DNA from: Methylotenera sp.
GTDB taxonomy: Bacteria; Pseudomonadota; Gammaproteobacteria; Burkholderiales; Burkholderiaceae_C
Assembly (NCBI GenBank): GCA_021738245.1
Contig: JAIPCJ010000003.1
Span: forward strand, 1 to 64,000
Direction of reading: 5' to 3'
Length of the DNA stretch: 64,000 nt
Of the stretch, positions 40,576-50,537 are shown piece by piece (within the stretch, counting starts at the first letter, position 1; every line of letters starts with the position of its first letter). The position numbers and the translations under genes are program-made. The notes beneath the pieces are model-generated. The model was not told the DNA's origin. It saw only the letters and a list, made by a program, of their open reading frames with translations, and did not search any database.

Positions 40576-41196
40576 TCAGGGCAGATCGAGCGCCTGGAAG
40601 ACAGCCGAGCGATTTCGGCGCTGAGCGGCGTATTTTAGCCGCTGTGCGTGCACGATGGTCTTGAGATCGAAGACGGCCGTGTCGAACACCGCGTTGACGA
40701 CGACGAAATCGAAGTGCTGGGCCTGGGCGACCTCGATGCGGGCGTTGTTCATGCGCTTGGCGATCACCTCGGGCTCGGTGTCGCCGCGGCGGTTCAGGCG
40801 CAGGCGCAGTTCATCCCAGCTCGGCGGCAGGATGAAGATCAGCACGGCGTAGGGGAAGAGCTGCTTGATCTGCAGCGCACCCTGGTAGTCGATCTCCAGC
40901 ACCACGTCTTCACCGTGCTGCAGCCGGTCTTCGATGCCGGCGCGCGAGGTGCCGTAGAGGTTGCCGTGCACCTCGGCCCATTCGAAGAACTCGCCGCGGG
41001 CCGCCTTGGCGCGGAACTCCTCGGGCGAGATGAACCAGTACTCGCGCCCATGCTGCTCCTGGCCGCGCGGTGCGCGCGAGGTGTGGGAGATGGACACTGC
41101 CAGGCGGGCATCCAGCTCCAGCAGGGCCTTGACGAGGCTGGATTTGCCGGCCCCGCTGGGGGCTGCGACGACGAAGAGATTACCCGGGTATTCCAT
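40576..41196 (-). CDS. gmk: Guanylate kinase
   Basis: Phosphorylates GMP to GDP. The 206 residues have the P-loop [20 protein letters not shown], then [39 protein letters not shown] and [18 protein letters not shown]. The start is 10 bp after the yicC stop. Confidence 0.97.
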   Translation of the reverse strand: MEYPGNLFVVAAPSGAGKSSLVKALLELDARLAVSISHTSRAPRGQEQHGREYWFISPEEFRAKAARGEFFEWAEVHGNLYGTSRAGIEDRLQHGEDVVLEIDYQGALQIKQLFPYAVLIFILPPSWDELRLRLNRRGDTEPEVIAKRMNNARIEVAQAQHFDFVVVNAVFDTAVFDLKTIVHAQRLKYAAQRRNRSAVFQALDLP

Positions 41197-41206
41197 GGGG
41201 CCTTGG

Positions 41207-42121
41207 TTATTCGATGTTCTGGACTTGTTCGCGCATCTGCTCGATGGCGACCTTCATTTCGACCGAGATATTGGTCAGTTCGAGCGCGGCGGACTTGGAC
41301 CCCAGAGTATTCGCCTCGCGGTGGAGTTCCTGGATCAGGAAATCGAGCCGCTTGCCGAGTTCGCCACCTTTCTTCAGCAAACGCGTGAGCTCGTCGAGGT
41401 GGGCGCGCAGCCGGCCCAGTTCCTCCGCCACGTCGATGCGGATGGCGAAGGCGGCCGCCTCATTGAGCGCGCGCTCCTGCAGGGCCTCCTGCGGCACGCT
41501 GCTGGCTGCACCCGTGGCGGCCAGGGCCTCCTGCCAGCGCTCCAGGAAGCGCTGCTGCTGGCGCTGCACCACGGCGGGCAGCAGGGGCTCGGCTTCATCT
41601 GCCAGCTGGCGCAGGCGGCTGATGCGTTCCTGGAGGATGGCGACCAGTTTTTCGCCTTCGCGCTCGCGGGCTTCGGCCAGCCCCTGCACGCAGGCCTGCG
41701 CGGCTTCGAGCGTGGCGGCATCCAACTGGGCCGGGACGGCACCGCCGCTCTTGCACCAGTTGAGGGCTTCGTGAACGGACAGGGGAGCGGCCTGCGGCAT
41801 CCAGGCGCGCACCTTGGCCTCCAGGTTGGCCAGGCGGTTGAGCTGGTCGGGCTGAGGCTGGGGCCAGGCGCCGTCGGACTCGCGCTGGGTGTTGATGCGC
41901 AATTCGATCTTGCCGCGCTTGAAGCGTGCGGCGATCAACTCGCGCAATTGGGGTTCCAGGCCGCGCAGCTCTTCGGGCATGCGCATCGACAGGTCCAGAA
42001 AGCGGCCGTTGACCGACCGCAATTCCACGCTGACCGACGCTTGTGTGACAGGGTTGCCGTCCTCGGCTTTAGGGGGCTGCGCCACGGAATTGGCATACCC
42101 GGTCATGCTGTAGACTGGCAT
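41207..42121 (-). CDS. yicC: YicC-family endoribonuclease/stress protein
   Basis: YicC proteins act in RNA turnover; E. coli YicC cleaves RNA. The 304 residues start [51 protein letters not shown] and [20 protein letters not shown] are the family signatures. The ATG at 42121 gives the usual MxxYSMTGYA start; the track ORF extends to a TTG at 42160. It is divergent from the protein kinase by 47 bp. Confidence 0.93.
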   Translation of the reverse strand: MPVYSMTGYANSVAQPPKAEDGNPVTQASVSVELRSVNGRFLDLSMRMPEELRGLEPQLRELIAARFKRGKIELRINTQRESDGAWPQPQPDQLNRLANLEAKVRAWMPQAAPLSVHEALNWCKSGGAVPAQLDAATLEAAQACVQGLAEAREREGEKLVAILQERISRLRQLADEAEPLLPAVVQRQQQRFLERWQEALAATGAASSVPQEALQERALNEAAAFAIRIDVAEELGRLRAHLDELTRLLKKGGELGKRLDFLIQELHREANTLGSKSAALELTNISVEMKVAIEQMREQVQNIE

Positions 42122-42168
42122 TTCGCACTCGCAAGAACTGACGTTTAACAAGAGATTCAAGCGCGATT

Positions 42169-43137
42169 ATGTCCAAGCCGAAGCCGGCGCCCTTGCCAGC
42201 AGGCACGGTGGTTGGGGGCTACCAGATCATCAAGAGGCTGGCGGCTGGGGGTTTTGGCGTGGTCTACCTCGCCGAAGATCCTGACCACCACCTGGTGGCG
42301 CTGAAGGAATATCTGCCCTCGTCCCTGGCCGAACGCTCGCCCGGGGAGCTGACGCCGCGCGTCAAGCCCGAGAAGCAGCCGCTGTATCGCCTGGGTCTCA
42401 AGAGCTTCTTCGAAGAAGGGCGCTCACTGGCGCAGATCTCGCACCCGAGCGTGGTCTCGGTGCTGAACTTCCTGCGCGAGAACGAAACCGTCTACATGGT
42501 GATGAACTACCTGCAGGGCGACACCCTGCAGGATTTCATCGTCACTGCGCGCGACATGAAGCGCGACAAGGTCTTCCGCGAGTCCACCATCCGCAGCCTC
42601 TTCGACGAGATCCTGCGCGGGCTGCGCATCGTGCACCAGCACAAGATGCTGCACCTGGACATCAAGCCGGCGAACATCTTCATCACGAATGACAACAAGG
42701 CCGTGCTGCTGGACTTCGGGGCCGCGCGAGAAGTGCTGAGCAAGGAAGGCAACTTCATCCGCCCGATGTACACGCCGGGCTTTGCCGCGCCCGAGATGTA
42801 CCGCCGCGACGGCTCGCTCGGCCCGTGGACCGACATCTACGCCATCGGCGCCTGCATCTACGCCTGCATGCAAGGCTACCCGCCCAACGACGCGCCGCAG
42901 CGCCTGGAGAAGGACCGCCTCTCGCTGAGCCTGTCTCGCCTGCGCAATGTCTATTCCGACAACCTGCTCGAAGTGACCGAGTGGTGCATGTCGCTCGACC
43001 CGCTGGCGCGCCCGCAGAGCGTGTTCGCACTGCAGAAGGAACTCGCCCGCGAGACCGAGCGCCGCTACACCAAGCTCAGCTTCAGCGAACGTCTCAAGCT
43101 CCAGTTGGAGAACCTCAAGTCCGGAGCCAAGGCCTGA
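42169..43137 (+). CDS. Serine/threonine protein kinase
   Basis: A soluble Hanks-type kinase of 322 residues with no transmembrane segment or extracellular sensor. The Gly loop is IIKRLAAGGFGVVYLAED, the catalytic Lys lies in VALKEYLPSSLAER, the catalytic loop is LHLDIKPANIFITNDN, the Mg loop is LLDFGAAREV, and the activation segment ends TPGFAAPEMYRRDG. All key residues are present. It overlaps the phosphatase gene by 1 nt (TGATG), so the two form a coupled kinase/phosphatase pair. Confidence 0.93.
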   Translation: MSKPKPAPLPAGTVVGGYQIIKRLAAGGFGVVYLAEDPDHHLVALKEYLPSSLAERSPGELTPRVKPEKQPLYRLGLKSFFEEGRSLAQISHPSVVSVLNFLRENETVYMVMNYLQGDTLQDFIVTARDMKRDKVFRESTIRSLFDEILRGLRIVHQHKMLHLDIKPANIFITNDNKAVLLDFGAAREVLSKEGNFIRPMYTPGFAAPEMYRRDGSLGPWTDIYAIGACIYACMQGYPPNDAPQRLEKDRLSLSLSRLRNVYSDNLLEVTEWCMSLDPLARPQSVFALQKELARETERRYTKLSFSERLKLQLENLKSGAKA

Positions 43138-44054
43138 TGCGATTCAACGTCTTCCAGGTCAGCCGTCGAGGCGGCCGCGAGACCAACGAGGATCGCATGG
43201 GCTACTGCTTCACGCGGGAGGCGGGGCTGTTTGCGCTGGCCGACGGCATGGGCGGCCACCCGGAGGGCGAAGTCGCGGCCCAGATCGCGCTGCAGACGCT
43301 GGCGGCGCTGTTCCAGCAGGATGCGCGGCCGGTCATCGCAGACCCGCAGCAGTTCCTGCAGGAAGCCATCGTCGTCGCCCATCAGCAGTTGCTGCGCTAC
43401 GCCGCAAGCAAGGGCCTGTCGGACACCCCGCGCACCACGGTGGTCGCGGCCATCCTGCAGGGCAACCAGGCCTGGTGGGCGCACTGTGGTGATTCGCGCC
43501 TGTACCTGGTGCGCTCGGCGAAGCTGATTGCCCGCACGCGCGACCACTCCTACTCCGAACTGCAGGAAGCCCTGGGGCGGGTCGCGCCCGGCGCCGAGCC
43601 TTTCAACCGCAACGTGCTGTTCACCTGCCTGGGCAGCCCCGGCAAACCGATGATCGACTGCCAGGGGCCGCTCGTCATGGACGCTGGCGACCGCCTGCTG
43701 CTGTGCTCCGACGGCCTGTGGGGCAGTGTGGAGGATGAAGAGATCGTCCGCCAGTTGGCCAGCCTGGCCATCTCCGAAGCGGTGCCCGAACTCGTCGAGC
43801 AGGCCTTGCGGCGAGGTGGGGAGCGCAGTGACAACGTCACCGTGCTGGCCGTCGAGTGGGAAGGCGAGGGCGACCCCGCCGGCGACACCACCCAGAATCT
43901 CGGCAACTCCGGCTTCGCGTCCACCATCCAGGGCGGCCTCGACCCCGAGCTCGTCGCGAGCATGGAAGCCCTGGACGACGAGGAGATCGAGCGCGCCGTG
44001 CGCGAGATCAACGAAGTCATCAAGCAGTCCGGCCGTGGCGGCACCCGTCGCTGA
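43137..44054 (+). CDS. PP2C-family protein serine/threonine phosphatase
   Basis: The 305-residue protein begins [20 protein letters not shown], with the metal-binding Asp in [26 protein letters not shown] is the second metal motif; [12 protein letters not shown] and [20 protein letters not shown] follow, with [12 protein letters not shown] at the end of the domain. An acidic tail of about 55 residues follows. The ATG at 43137 overlaps the kinase stop; the track start at 42825 is rejected. It likely reverses the neighbouring kinase. Confidence 0.93.
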   Translation: MRFNVFQVSRRGGRETNEDRMGYCFTREAGLFALADGMGGHPEGEVAAQIALQTLAALFQQDARPVIADPQQFLQEAIVVAHQQLLRYAASKGLSDTPRTTVVAAILQGNQAWWAHCGDSRLYLVRSAKLIARTRDHSYSELQEALGRVAPGAEPFNRNVLFTCLGSPGKPMIDCQGPLVMDAGDRLLLCSDGLWGSVEDEEIVRQLASLAISEAVPELVEQALRRGGERSDNVTVLAVEWEGEGDPAGDTTQNLGNSGFASTIQGGLDPELVASMEALDDEEIERAVREINEVIKQSGRGGTRR

Positions 44055-44077
44055 GCGCCACCAACCTCCGTTTTTTC

Positions 44078-44809
44078 ATGACCAAGACCTTCACGCGCAG
44101 CGCAGGCCGCGCTGCCAATCAATTGCGCCCGGTGCGCATCACCCGCGGCTTCACGGTGCATGCCGAAGGCTCGGTTCTGATCGAGTTCGGCGGCACCCGG
44201 GTGCTCTGCACGGCCTCGGTCGAAGATCGCGTGCCGCCGCACAAGCGCGGCTCGGGTGAAGGCTGGGTCACGGCCGAGTACGGCATGCTGCCGCGTGCCA
44301 CCCACACCCGTGGCGACCGCGAGGCGGCCAAGGGCAAGCAAAGCGGCCGCACGCAGGAGATCCAGCGCCTGATCGGCCGCTCGCTGCGCGCGGTGTTCGA
44401 CCTCGCAGCCCTCGGAGAACGCACCCTCACGCTGGACTGCGACGTGCTGCAGGCCGATGGCGGCACGCGCACCGCGGCCATCACCGGGGCGTTCGTGGCC
44501 GCACAGGACGCCGTCAACAAGCTGATCGCCGACAGCAAGCTCGAACGCTCGCCCATCAAGGAGGCCGTGGCGGCCATCTCGGTAGGCATCGTCGACGGCG
44601 TGCCGCTGCTCGATCTGGAGTACGTGGAAGACGTCGCCTGCGACACCGACATGAATGTGGTCATGACGGCCTCCGGTGGCTTTGTGGAACTGCAGGGCAC
44701 CGCAGAGGGTGTGGTGTTCACGCGCACCGAGATGAATGCCCTGCTCGACCTGGCCGAGAAGGGCATTGGCGAGTTGCTCGTGGCCCAGCAGGCGGCGCTG
44801 AAGGCCTGA
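44078..44809 (+). CDS. rph: Ribonuclease PH
   Basis: A phosphorolytic 3'-5' exonuclease for tRNA ends. The 243 residues show [57 protein letters not shown] and [19 protein letters not shown]. The ATG at 44078 lies 23 bp after the phosphatase gene. It is 7 bp before rdgB, a conserved pairing. Confidence 0.96.
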   Translation: MTKTFTRSAGRAANQLRPVRITRGFTVHAEGSVLIEFGGTRVLCTASVEDRVPPHKRGSGEGWVTAEYGMLPRATHTRGDREAAKGKQSGRTQEIQRLIGRSLRAVFDLAALGERTLTLDCDVLQADGGTRTAAITGAFVAAQDAVNKLIADSKLERSPIKEAVAAISVGIVDGVPLLDLEYVEDVACDTDMNVVMTASGGFVELQGTAEGVVFTRTEMNALLDLAEKGIGELLVAQQAALKA

Positions 44810-44816
44810 CACCGCG

Positions 44817-45422
44817 ATGAAACTCGTTCTCGCCTCCAACAATGCCAAGAAGCTGCTGGAGCTGCAGGCCTTGTTCTCGCCGCTGCGCATCGAGCTGGTG
44901 ACGCAAGGCAGCCTCGGCATCCCCGAGGCGGAAGAACCCTTCCTGACCTTCGCCGAGAACGCACTCGCCAAGGCGCGGCACGCCGCCGCGCACAGTGGCC
45001 TCCCGGCGCTGGCCGACGACTCCGGGCTCAGCGTCGAGGCGCTGGGCGGCGCACCCGGTGTGCGCTCGGCCCGTTATGCGCTGGATGCCGGGGGCGAGAA
45101 GAGCGACGCGGCCAACAACGACCGCCTGCTGCGCGAGCTGTCCGGCGTGGTGGATCGCCGGGCGCGCTTTGTCTGCGCGCTCGTCGCGGTGCGCAGCGCG
45201 GACGACCCCGAGCCCCTCATCACGATGGGCCGCTGGGCGGGCGAGATCCTGACGGCACCGGCCGGGGAGGGCGGCTTCGGCTACGACCCGCTGATGCACA
45301 TCCCCGGCCTGGGCCAGACCGTGGCCAGCCTGCCGGCGGACGTGAAGAACCGCCACAGCCACCGGGCGCTGGCCGCCGCGCAGCTGATCGCCCAGTTCCG
45401 CGAGGTCTGGCACCTCGGGTGA
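44817..45422 (+). CDS. rdgB: dITP/XTP pyrophosphatase (non-canonical purine NTPase)
   Basis: Removes ITP, dITP and XTP from the nucleotide pool. The 201 residues start MKLVLASNNAKKLLELQALF. ALADDSGLSVEALGGAPGVR and GGFGYDPLMHIPGLGQTVAS are the signatures of the HAM1/RdgB family. It is followed 4 bp later by hemW. Confidence 0.96.
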   Translation: MKLVLASNNAKKLLELQALFSPLRIELVTQGSLGIPEAEEPFLTFAENALAKARHAAAHSGLPALADDSGLSVEALGGAPGVRSARYALDAGGEKSDAANNDRLLRELSGVVDRRARFVCALVAVRSADDPEPLITMGRWAGEILTAPAGEGGFGYDPLMHIPGLGQTVASLPADVKNRHSHRALAAAQLIAQFREVWHLG

Positions 45423-45426
45423 GCCC

Positions 45427-46611
45427 ATGGCCGATCTTGCTCACTTGATGCGCCCGGGCACGCTGCAGTTGCCCGCGCTGCCGCCGCTGGCGCTGTACGT
45501 GCACTTGCCGTGGTGCCTGCGCAAATGCCCCTACTGCGACTTCAACTCGCATGAGGTGCGCGATGGCGGGCTGGCCCCGGACACCGCCCAGGCCTACCTC
45601 GCTGCGCTGCGCGATGACCTGGAGGCGGCGCTGCCGTTGATCTGGGGGCGCCCCGTCGTGAGCCTCTTCATCGGCGGTGGCACACCCAGCCTGTTCGACC
45701 CGGCGCAGATCGCCCAGCTGCTGTCCGACATCCGCGCCCGGCTGCCACTGGAGCCCGGCTGCGAGATCACGCTGGAGGCCAATCCCGGCACCTTCGAGCG
45801 TGAGCGGTTCAAGGGCTTTCGCGAGGCGGGCGTCACGCGGTTGTCGGTCGGCGTGCAGAGCTTCGACGATGCGCAGCTCAAGGCGCTGGGCCGCGTGCAC
45901 AGCGCGACGCAGGCCCGCGAGGCCCTGGCCGAGGCCGCTGCGGCCTTCGAGACCTTCAACCTCGACCTGATGTACGCGCTGCCGGGGCAGACGCTGGAAG
46001 ACCTTTCACGCGAGCTCGACACGGCGCTGAGCTTCCGGCCGCCGCACCTGTCGATCTATCACCTGACCATCGAGCCCAACACGGTGTTTGCCACGCGCAC
46101 ACCCGCCGGGCTGCCCGACCCCGACCTGGCCAGCGACATGCTCGACCTCATCACGGCGCGCACCGGCGCTGCCGGGCTGTCGCGTTATGAGGTGTCGGCC
46201 TATGCACGCGAGGGCCATCGCTGCGCGCACAACCTGAACTACTGGCAGTTCGGCGACTACCTCGGCATCGGTGCCGGCGCGCACAGCAAGCTGAGCTTCC
46301 CGCACCGCGTGCTGCGCCAGGTGCGCTGGCGCGAGCCGGCGGCCTACATGGCCCAGGCGGTGAAGGTGAGCAACGAGCACGAGGTCGCACGCAAGGACCT
46401 GCCCTTCGAGTTCATGCTCAATGCGCTGCGCTTGAAAGAGGGGGTGACGCTCACGCAATTCTTGGAGCGCACCGGCCTGCCGCCGTCCAGCATTGCCGCG
46501 GGCCTGGAGGCCGCCCGGGGCCGCGGCCTGCTGACACCGGACCCTTCGCGTATCCAGCCCACCGAGCGGGGTTTCGACTTCCTCAGCGATCTGCAGCAGT
46601 TGTTTCTCTGA
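45427..46611 (+). CDS. hemW: Radical SAM heme chaperone HemW
   Basis: An HemN-like protein that transfers heme rather than oxidising coproporphyrinogen. The 394 residues carry the [4Fe-4S] motif CLRKCPYCDFNSH (CxxxCxxC) near residue 31, SLFIGGGTPSLFDP, GVQSFDDAQLKALGRVHS and CAHNLNYWQFGDYLGIGAGA. It lacks the CxxxCxxCxC fourth-Cys form of true HemN. Its 3' end overlaps the convergent LysR gene by 29 bp. Confidence 0.93.
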   Translation: MADLAHLMRPGTLQLPALPPLALYVHLPWCLRKCPYCDFNSHEVRDGGLAPDTAQAYLAALRDDLEAALPLIWGRPVVSLFIGGGTPSLFDPAQIAQLLSDIRARLPLEPGCEITLEANPGTFERERFKGFREAGVTRLSVGVQSFDDAQLKALGRVHSATQAREALAEAAAAFETFNLDLMYALPGQTLEDLSRELDTALSFRPPHLSIYHLTIEPNTVFATRTPAGLPDPDLASDMLDLITARTGAAGLSRYEVSAYAREGHRCAHNLNYWQFGDYLGIGAGAHSKLSFPHRVLRQVRWREPAAYMAQAVKVSNEHEVARKDLPFEFMLNALRLKEGVTLTQFLERTGLPPSSIAAGLEAARGRGLLTPDPSRIQPTERGFDFLSDLQQLFL

Positions 46612-47509
46612 GCCGCTGCTGCAGGGCCGCGACTTCGGCGTGCAGCCAGTCGCAGAAGGCCCGCACGGCGGGGTCGCCGCGCAGGCCTTCCGGGTAGACG
46701 ACGTGATAGTCGCGCCCCGCGTCCAGATCCAGCGCCTGAGCGGCGACGCGCACCAGGCGGCCGTCCAGCAGTGCATCCCCCGCAATCAGTTCGCGCGCCA
46801 GCGCCACGCCCATGCCTTGCTCGGCGGCCTGCAGCAGCACGCCGGCATCATTGAAGTTGGCCACCACCACGGGCGCCACTGGCAGGCCGGCCTGGGCGAA
46901 CCATTGGCGCCACACGTCCACGTCGTCCAGCAACGGTTGTGCTGCCAGCGCCTGCAGCGGCTGGCCGATCAGGCGATGGGCCAGGGCCGGCGCGGCCACC
47001 GCGATCAGCGGTGAATGGAAGAGCCGCTCGCTGACCAGCCCCGGCCAGGGCCCGCGGCCCACCCGCAGGCCGACGTGGTAGCCCTCGCGCGTTAGGTCGA
47101 TGACCTGCTGGCCGGTGTGCAAGTCCAGCGTGATGCAGGGCTGCAGGGTTTGCCAGCGCGGCAGGCGGGGCATCAGCCAGCGCTGGGCGAACGAGGGCAG
47201 GGCGGTCACACGGAGGGTCTGGGCCTGGTTGCCGTGCGCCTGGCCGGCTGCCAGCAGCCCCGCCTGCAACTCGGCGAACACCCGCTCCACCGCGCGCTGC
47301 AGCGTCTGGCCAGCGGGGTTGAGCGCCAGGCGCCGGCCCTGGCGTTGGAAGACCTCGAAGCCCAACGCCGCCTCCAGGCCGCGGATCTGCTGGCTCACCG
47401 CGCTGTGGGTGAGATGCAGGCTCTCCGCCGCGGCGCGCAGGTTCTCCGTCTGGGCCGCGGCCCGGAACGCCGCCAGGTAGTGCAGCGGAAAGCGGTCGAG
47501 TGAGGTCAT
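46583..47509 (-). CDS. LysR-family transcriptional regulator (GcvA-like)
   Basis: The 308-residue protein has an N-terminal winged helix-turn-helix (LHYLAAFRAAAQTENLRAAA, then AESLHLTHSAVSQQIRGLEA). The C-terminal effector domain resembles GcvA-type regulators (HVGLRVGRGPWPGLVSERLF). The ATG at 47509 is chosen over the track start at 47530 because conserved sequence begins at LDRFPLHYLAAF. It is divergent from the small exported protein, a plausible target. The effector is unknown. Confidence 0.88.
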   Translation of the reverse strand: MTSLDRFPLHYLAAFRAAAQTENLRAAAESLHLTHSAVSQQIRGLEAALGFEVFQRQGRRLALNPAGQTLQRAVERVFAELQAGLLAAGQAHGNQAQTLRVTALPSFAQRWLMPRLPRWQTLQPCITLDLHTGQQVIDLTREGYHVGLRVGRGPWPGLVSERLFHSPLIAVAAPALAHRLIGQPLQALAAQPLLDDVDVWRQWFAQAGLPVAPVVVANFNDAGVLLQAAEQGMGVALARELIAGDALLDGRLVRVAAQALDLDAGRDYHVVYPEGLRGDPAVRAFCDWLHAEVAALQQRLRETTAADR

Positions 47510-47603
47510 CTGGTAAGTCTGGCCAACCAATCAGTGCAGAAATCAGCGCTTCTTCTGCTTGCCTTGGGTGCCTAGCATAACCAGCACTTGAAGGAGATGT
47601 CTC

Positions 47604-47918
47604 ATGAAGACCTTGCCCCGCTGGCTGGCGTTGGCCTCCATCCCGGTCCTCCTGGCCCTGCGCATGGCGGCCACCCAGGCGTTCACCGACAGTGATGCTG
47701 AAATGAAGGAGGCAGCGGCCCAGCGTGCGAGCGTCCGTGCTGCCGGCGCTGTGGCGCCCGTGGCCCGAGTCACGCCGCCGCGCACGGCTTGGGTGCCCTT
47801 GTCACCGAAGTCGCTGGAGGGCTTTCGTCCTGTGTTTGCGGACGAGCGAGTGGCCGACGCGCGGCGCCGCACGACACTGCTGGCCCGGGCATCGCCCGCG
47901 GCCAGCGCTGCGCGTTAG
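47604..47918 (+). CDS. Small predicted exported protein, unknown function
   Basis: A 104-residue protein. It starts with a signal-peptide-like MKTLPRWLALASIPVLLALR, with possible cleavage near ATQA-FTDSD. The mature part is Ala/Arg/Val-rich and low in complexity. A good AAGGAG site precedes the ATG, which supports a real gene. It is divergent from the LysR gene and convergent with cheB (4-bp gap). No family is recognised. Confidence 0.6.
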   Translation: MKTLPRWLALASIPVLLALRMAATQAFTDSDAEMKEAAAQRASVRAAGAVAPVARVTPPRTAWVPLSPKSLEGFRPVFADERVADARRRTTLLARASPAASAAR

Positions 47919-47922
47919 CCCA

Positions 47923-49011
47923 TCACACCCGGTTCAGCGAAATGCCTGAAGTGGCGCGCAGCCGCTCCAGCACTTTGGTTGCGATCTGGTTCAGCGGCAG
48001 CACTTCGTCCGCGGCGCCCGCGGCGATGGCCTCGCGCGGCATGCCGAAGACGACGCAGCTGGCCTCGTCCTGGCAGTAGTTGTAGGCGCCAGCGTCCTTC
48101 ATGACCTTCATGGCCCGGGCGCCGTCCGCGCCCATGCCGGTCAGCATGATGCCGATGGCATTGGGTCCCACCACCTTGGCGGCCGACAGGAAGAGCGCCT
48201 CGACCGACGGCTTGTGGCGGTTGATCGGGTCGCCGTCCTGCACGCGGGCGACGTAGTTCGCGCCGCTGCGCTCCACGGTCAGGTGCAGGCCGCCCGGGGC
48301 GATGTAGCCGTGGCCGGGCAGGATGCGCTCGCCGTCTTGCGCTTCCTTCACGCGAATCTTGCACAGGCCATCCAGCCGGGCGGCGTAGCTGCGGGTGAAG
48401 CCCGGCGGCATGTGCTGGGTGATGACCACGGCCGGGCTGTCGGCGGGCAGGTTGATGAGCACGTCCTTGGTCGCCTCGGTGCCGCCGGTGGAGGCGCCGA
48501 TGAAGATGATCTTCTCAGTCGAGGCGCGACCCAGGCTGGCCATGGTGACCGGCTTGGGCGCCGCGGCGGCCACGGCGCCTGCAGCAGCCGGCGGCGGGGC
48601 GCGGCGGATGTGCGCCTTGGACGCGATGCGGATCTTGTCGGTGATGTCCTGGGCCAGCAGCCGGATACCGTCGGCCACGCCGATCTTGGGCTTGGCCACG
48701 AAGTCGATGGCGCCCAGCTCCAGCGCCTTGAGCGTGACCTCCGCGCCGCGCTCGGTCAGCGTCGAGACCATCACCACGGGCATCGGGCGCAGGCGCATCA
48801 GGCGCGACAGGAAGTCGAGCCCGTCCATGCGCGGCATCTCGACGTCCAGCGTGATGACGTCGGGGTTGAGGTTGCGGATCATCTCGCGCGCCACCAGCGG
48901 GTCGGAGGCCGCGCCGATGCATTCCATGTCGGTCTGGCGATTGATGATCTCGGTGAGGATGGAGCGCACCAGCGCCGAATCGTCCACCACCACGACCTTG
49001 GTCTTGGCCAT
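47923..49011 (-). CDS. cheB: Chemotaxis protein-glutamate methylesterase/deamidase CheB
   Basis: Demethylates chemoreceptors during adaptation. The 362 residues comprise an N-terminal receiver domain ([16 protein letters not shown]; phospho-Asp in [20 protein letters not shown]) and a C-terminal esterase with catalytic Ser in [20 protein letters not shown], His in [19 protein letters not shown] and Asp in [13 protein letters not shown]. It is last in the cheR-cheD-cheB set. Confidence 0.97.
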   Translation of the reverse strand: MAKTKVVVVDDSALVRSILTEIINRQTDMECIGAASDPLVAREMIRNLNPDVITLDVEMPRMDGLDFLSRLMRLRPMPVVMVSTLTERGAEVTLKALELGAIDFVAKPKIGVADGIRLLAQDITDKIRIASKAHIRRAPPPAAAGAVAAAAPKPVTMASLGRASTEKIIFIGASTGGTEATKDVLINLPADSPAVVITQHMPPGFTRSYAARLDGLCKIRVKEAQDGERILPGHGYIAPGGLHLTVERSGANYVARVQDGDPINRHKPSVEALFLSAAKVVGPNAIGIMLTGMGADGARAMKVMKDAGAYNYCQDEASCVVFGMPREAIAAGAADEVLPLNQIATKVLERLRATSGISLNRV

Positions 49012-49023
49012 GGATATGTCTCC

Positions 49024-49683
49024 TTAGAACAGATCGATGGAGCCGCCGCTGCTGGCGACGGGCTGCACCTTCTGGATCGCGGCCCGGTCCTGTTGGACGA
49101 GCGCGTCAGTATTCGTCGGCGCCAGGCGCTTGACCATCGCCTTGCCACTGGCCGGCAGGAAGCAGACCTTGCGCGGGTACACGTCCATCACGTCCTTGGA
49201 CACGATGGGAATGCGCTCCAGCTTCAGGAAGTCGATGACGAAGTTGGTGTTGCGTTCGCCCACATTGAGCGAGTTCATGCCCGAGATGACCGCACCGCCG
49301 CCGAAGATCTTGGCCTCCATGCGGGCCTTGCTGGCGCCGCGCTTCATCATCTCGTTGATCAGCAGTTCCATGGCGAACGTGCCGTAGCGGCCCGAGTCGC
49401 CGTTGCCTTCGGGCAGCATGAAGTGGTTCATGCCGCCGACCTTGGCCACGCGGTCCCAGAGGCAGGCCGCGATGCAGGAGCCGAGTGTCGTCATCACGAG
49501 GATGTCCTCGCTGTCGACGAAGTACTCACCGGGCAGGATCTTGACCGCCGCGTTCTTGAAGTGCGCGTCGTAGAAGAAGAACGAGGCCTCGCCCTGCTTG
49601 CGGGGCTGCGACTTGAGCTGATTGACCTTGGCCAGCGCCGCGGGGTTGCCGAGGGTGGAGGCCGAGGCGAGAGGCGTACTCAT
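49024..49683 (-). CDS. cheD: Chemoreceptor glutamine deamidase CheD
   Basis: Deamidates receptor glutamines. The 219 residues show the catalytic Cys in VMTTLGSCIAACLWD, the catalytic His in VGGMNHFMLPEGNGD and KIFGGGAVISGMNSLNVGER. The ATG at 49683 lies 2 bp after the cheR stop; the track ORF up to 50334 overlaps cheR in another frame and is rejected. 12 bp separate it from cheB. Confidence 0.95.
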   Translation of the reverse strand: MSTPLASASTLGNPAALAKVNQLKSQPRKQGEASFFFYDAHFKNAAVKILPGEYFVDSEDILVMTTLGSCIAACLWDRVAKVGGMNHFMLPEGNGDSGRYGTFAMELLINEMMKRGASKARMEAKIFGGGAVISGMNSLNVGERNTNFVIDFLKLERIPIVSKDVMDVYPRKVCFLPASGKAMVKRLAPTNTDALVQQDRAAIQKVQPVASSGGSIDLF

Positions 49684-49685
49684 GA

Positions 49686-50537
49686 TCAAACCCGTTCGTA
49701 GATGGTTTTGCCGCGGAGCTTGAACAGGTCGCGCGAATCGGTGAAGTTCTCGGAGTGCCCCACGAAGAGCAGGCCGCCCGGACGCATCACCCGGTGGATG
49801 CGCTCCAGCACCTTGCGCTGGGTGGGCGCATCGAAATAGATCATGACGTTGCGGCAGAACACCATGTGAAAGGGGTCGCCGAGCTGCCACTGCGCATCCA
49901 TCAGGTTGAGCGGGCGGAAGTCCACCCAGCGCTGCAGCTCGGGCTTCACGCGGATCTTGCCGGCATTGGCGCCGGTGCCGCGCATGAAGAAGTTCTTCAG
50001 CCGGTTGGCGTCCAGGCCGCGGGAGTCGGCGTTGTAGACGCCCCGCTTGGCGGTGGCGAGCACGTTGGTGTCGATGTCGCTGGCCACGAGCTGCACCGAG
50101 GCGTTGGCGCCCAGGGCCTCGCTGCAGGTCATCAGGATGGAATACGGCTCCTCGCCCGTGGACGCCGCGCAGCACCAGATGCGCACGGACTTGCCGACAT
50201 AAGGCTTGAGGTCGTCCTTCAGCGCGTGGAAGTGATGGTCCTCGCGGAAGAAGGAGGTCAGGTTGGTCGTCAGGCAGTTGACGAATTCCTGCCACTCCTG
50301 CGCGCCCGCGGGGCCGGTGGACGCTTCCAGCCATTGCAGATAACCCGCGAAGCTCTTGTGGCCGGTTTCGCGCAGGCGGCGCGACAACCGGCTGTAGACC
50401 ATCGCGTGCTTGCCGTCATGCAGGCTGATGCCGGCGTGCTTGTAGATCAGTTCACGCACCCGGTCGAAGTCGGCCTTGCTGAAGCTGAATTCGTGGTCGA
50501 GGGCGTCACTGCCGGTGGCGAGGTCGGGTGCGGGCAT
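49686..50537 (-). CDS. cheR: Chemotaxis protein methyltransferase CheR
   Basis: Methylates receptor glutamates with SAM. The 283 residues have an N-terminal CheR_N domain (FDRVRELIYKHAGISLHDGK) and a catalytic domain with FVNCLTTNLTSFFREDHHFH, IWCCAASTGEEPYSILMTCS (SAM motif) and HMVFCRNVMIYFDAPTQRKV. The ATG at 50537 is chosen because upstream codons are not family-like. No cheA, cheW, cheY or receptor gene is present in the window. Confidence 0.95.
   Translation of the reverse strand: MPAPDLATGSDALDHEFSFSKADFDRVRELIYKHAGISLHDGKHAMVYSRLSRRLRETGHKSFAGYLQWLEASTGPAGAQEWQEFVNCLTTNLTSFFREDHHFHALKDDLKPYVGKSVRIWCCAASTGEEPYSILMTCSEALGANASVQLVASDIDTNVLATAKRGVYNADSRGLDANRLKNFFMRGTGANAGKIRVKPELQRWVDFRPLNLMDAQWQLGDPFHMVFCRNVMIYFDAPTQRKVLERIHRVMRPGGLLFVGHSENFTDSRDLFKLRGKTIYERV

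Noticed and set aside
49024-50334. 436-residue ORF-track start for cheD
   Set aside because: The extra N-terminus is an out-of-frame shadow of cheR; the ATG at 49683 gives the normal CheD length.
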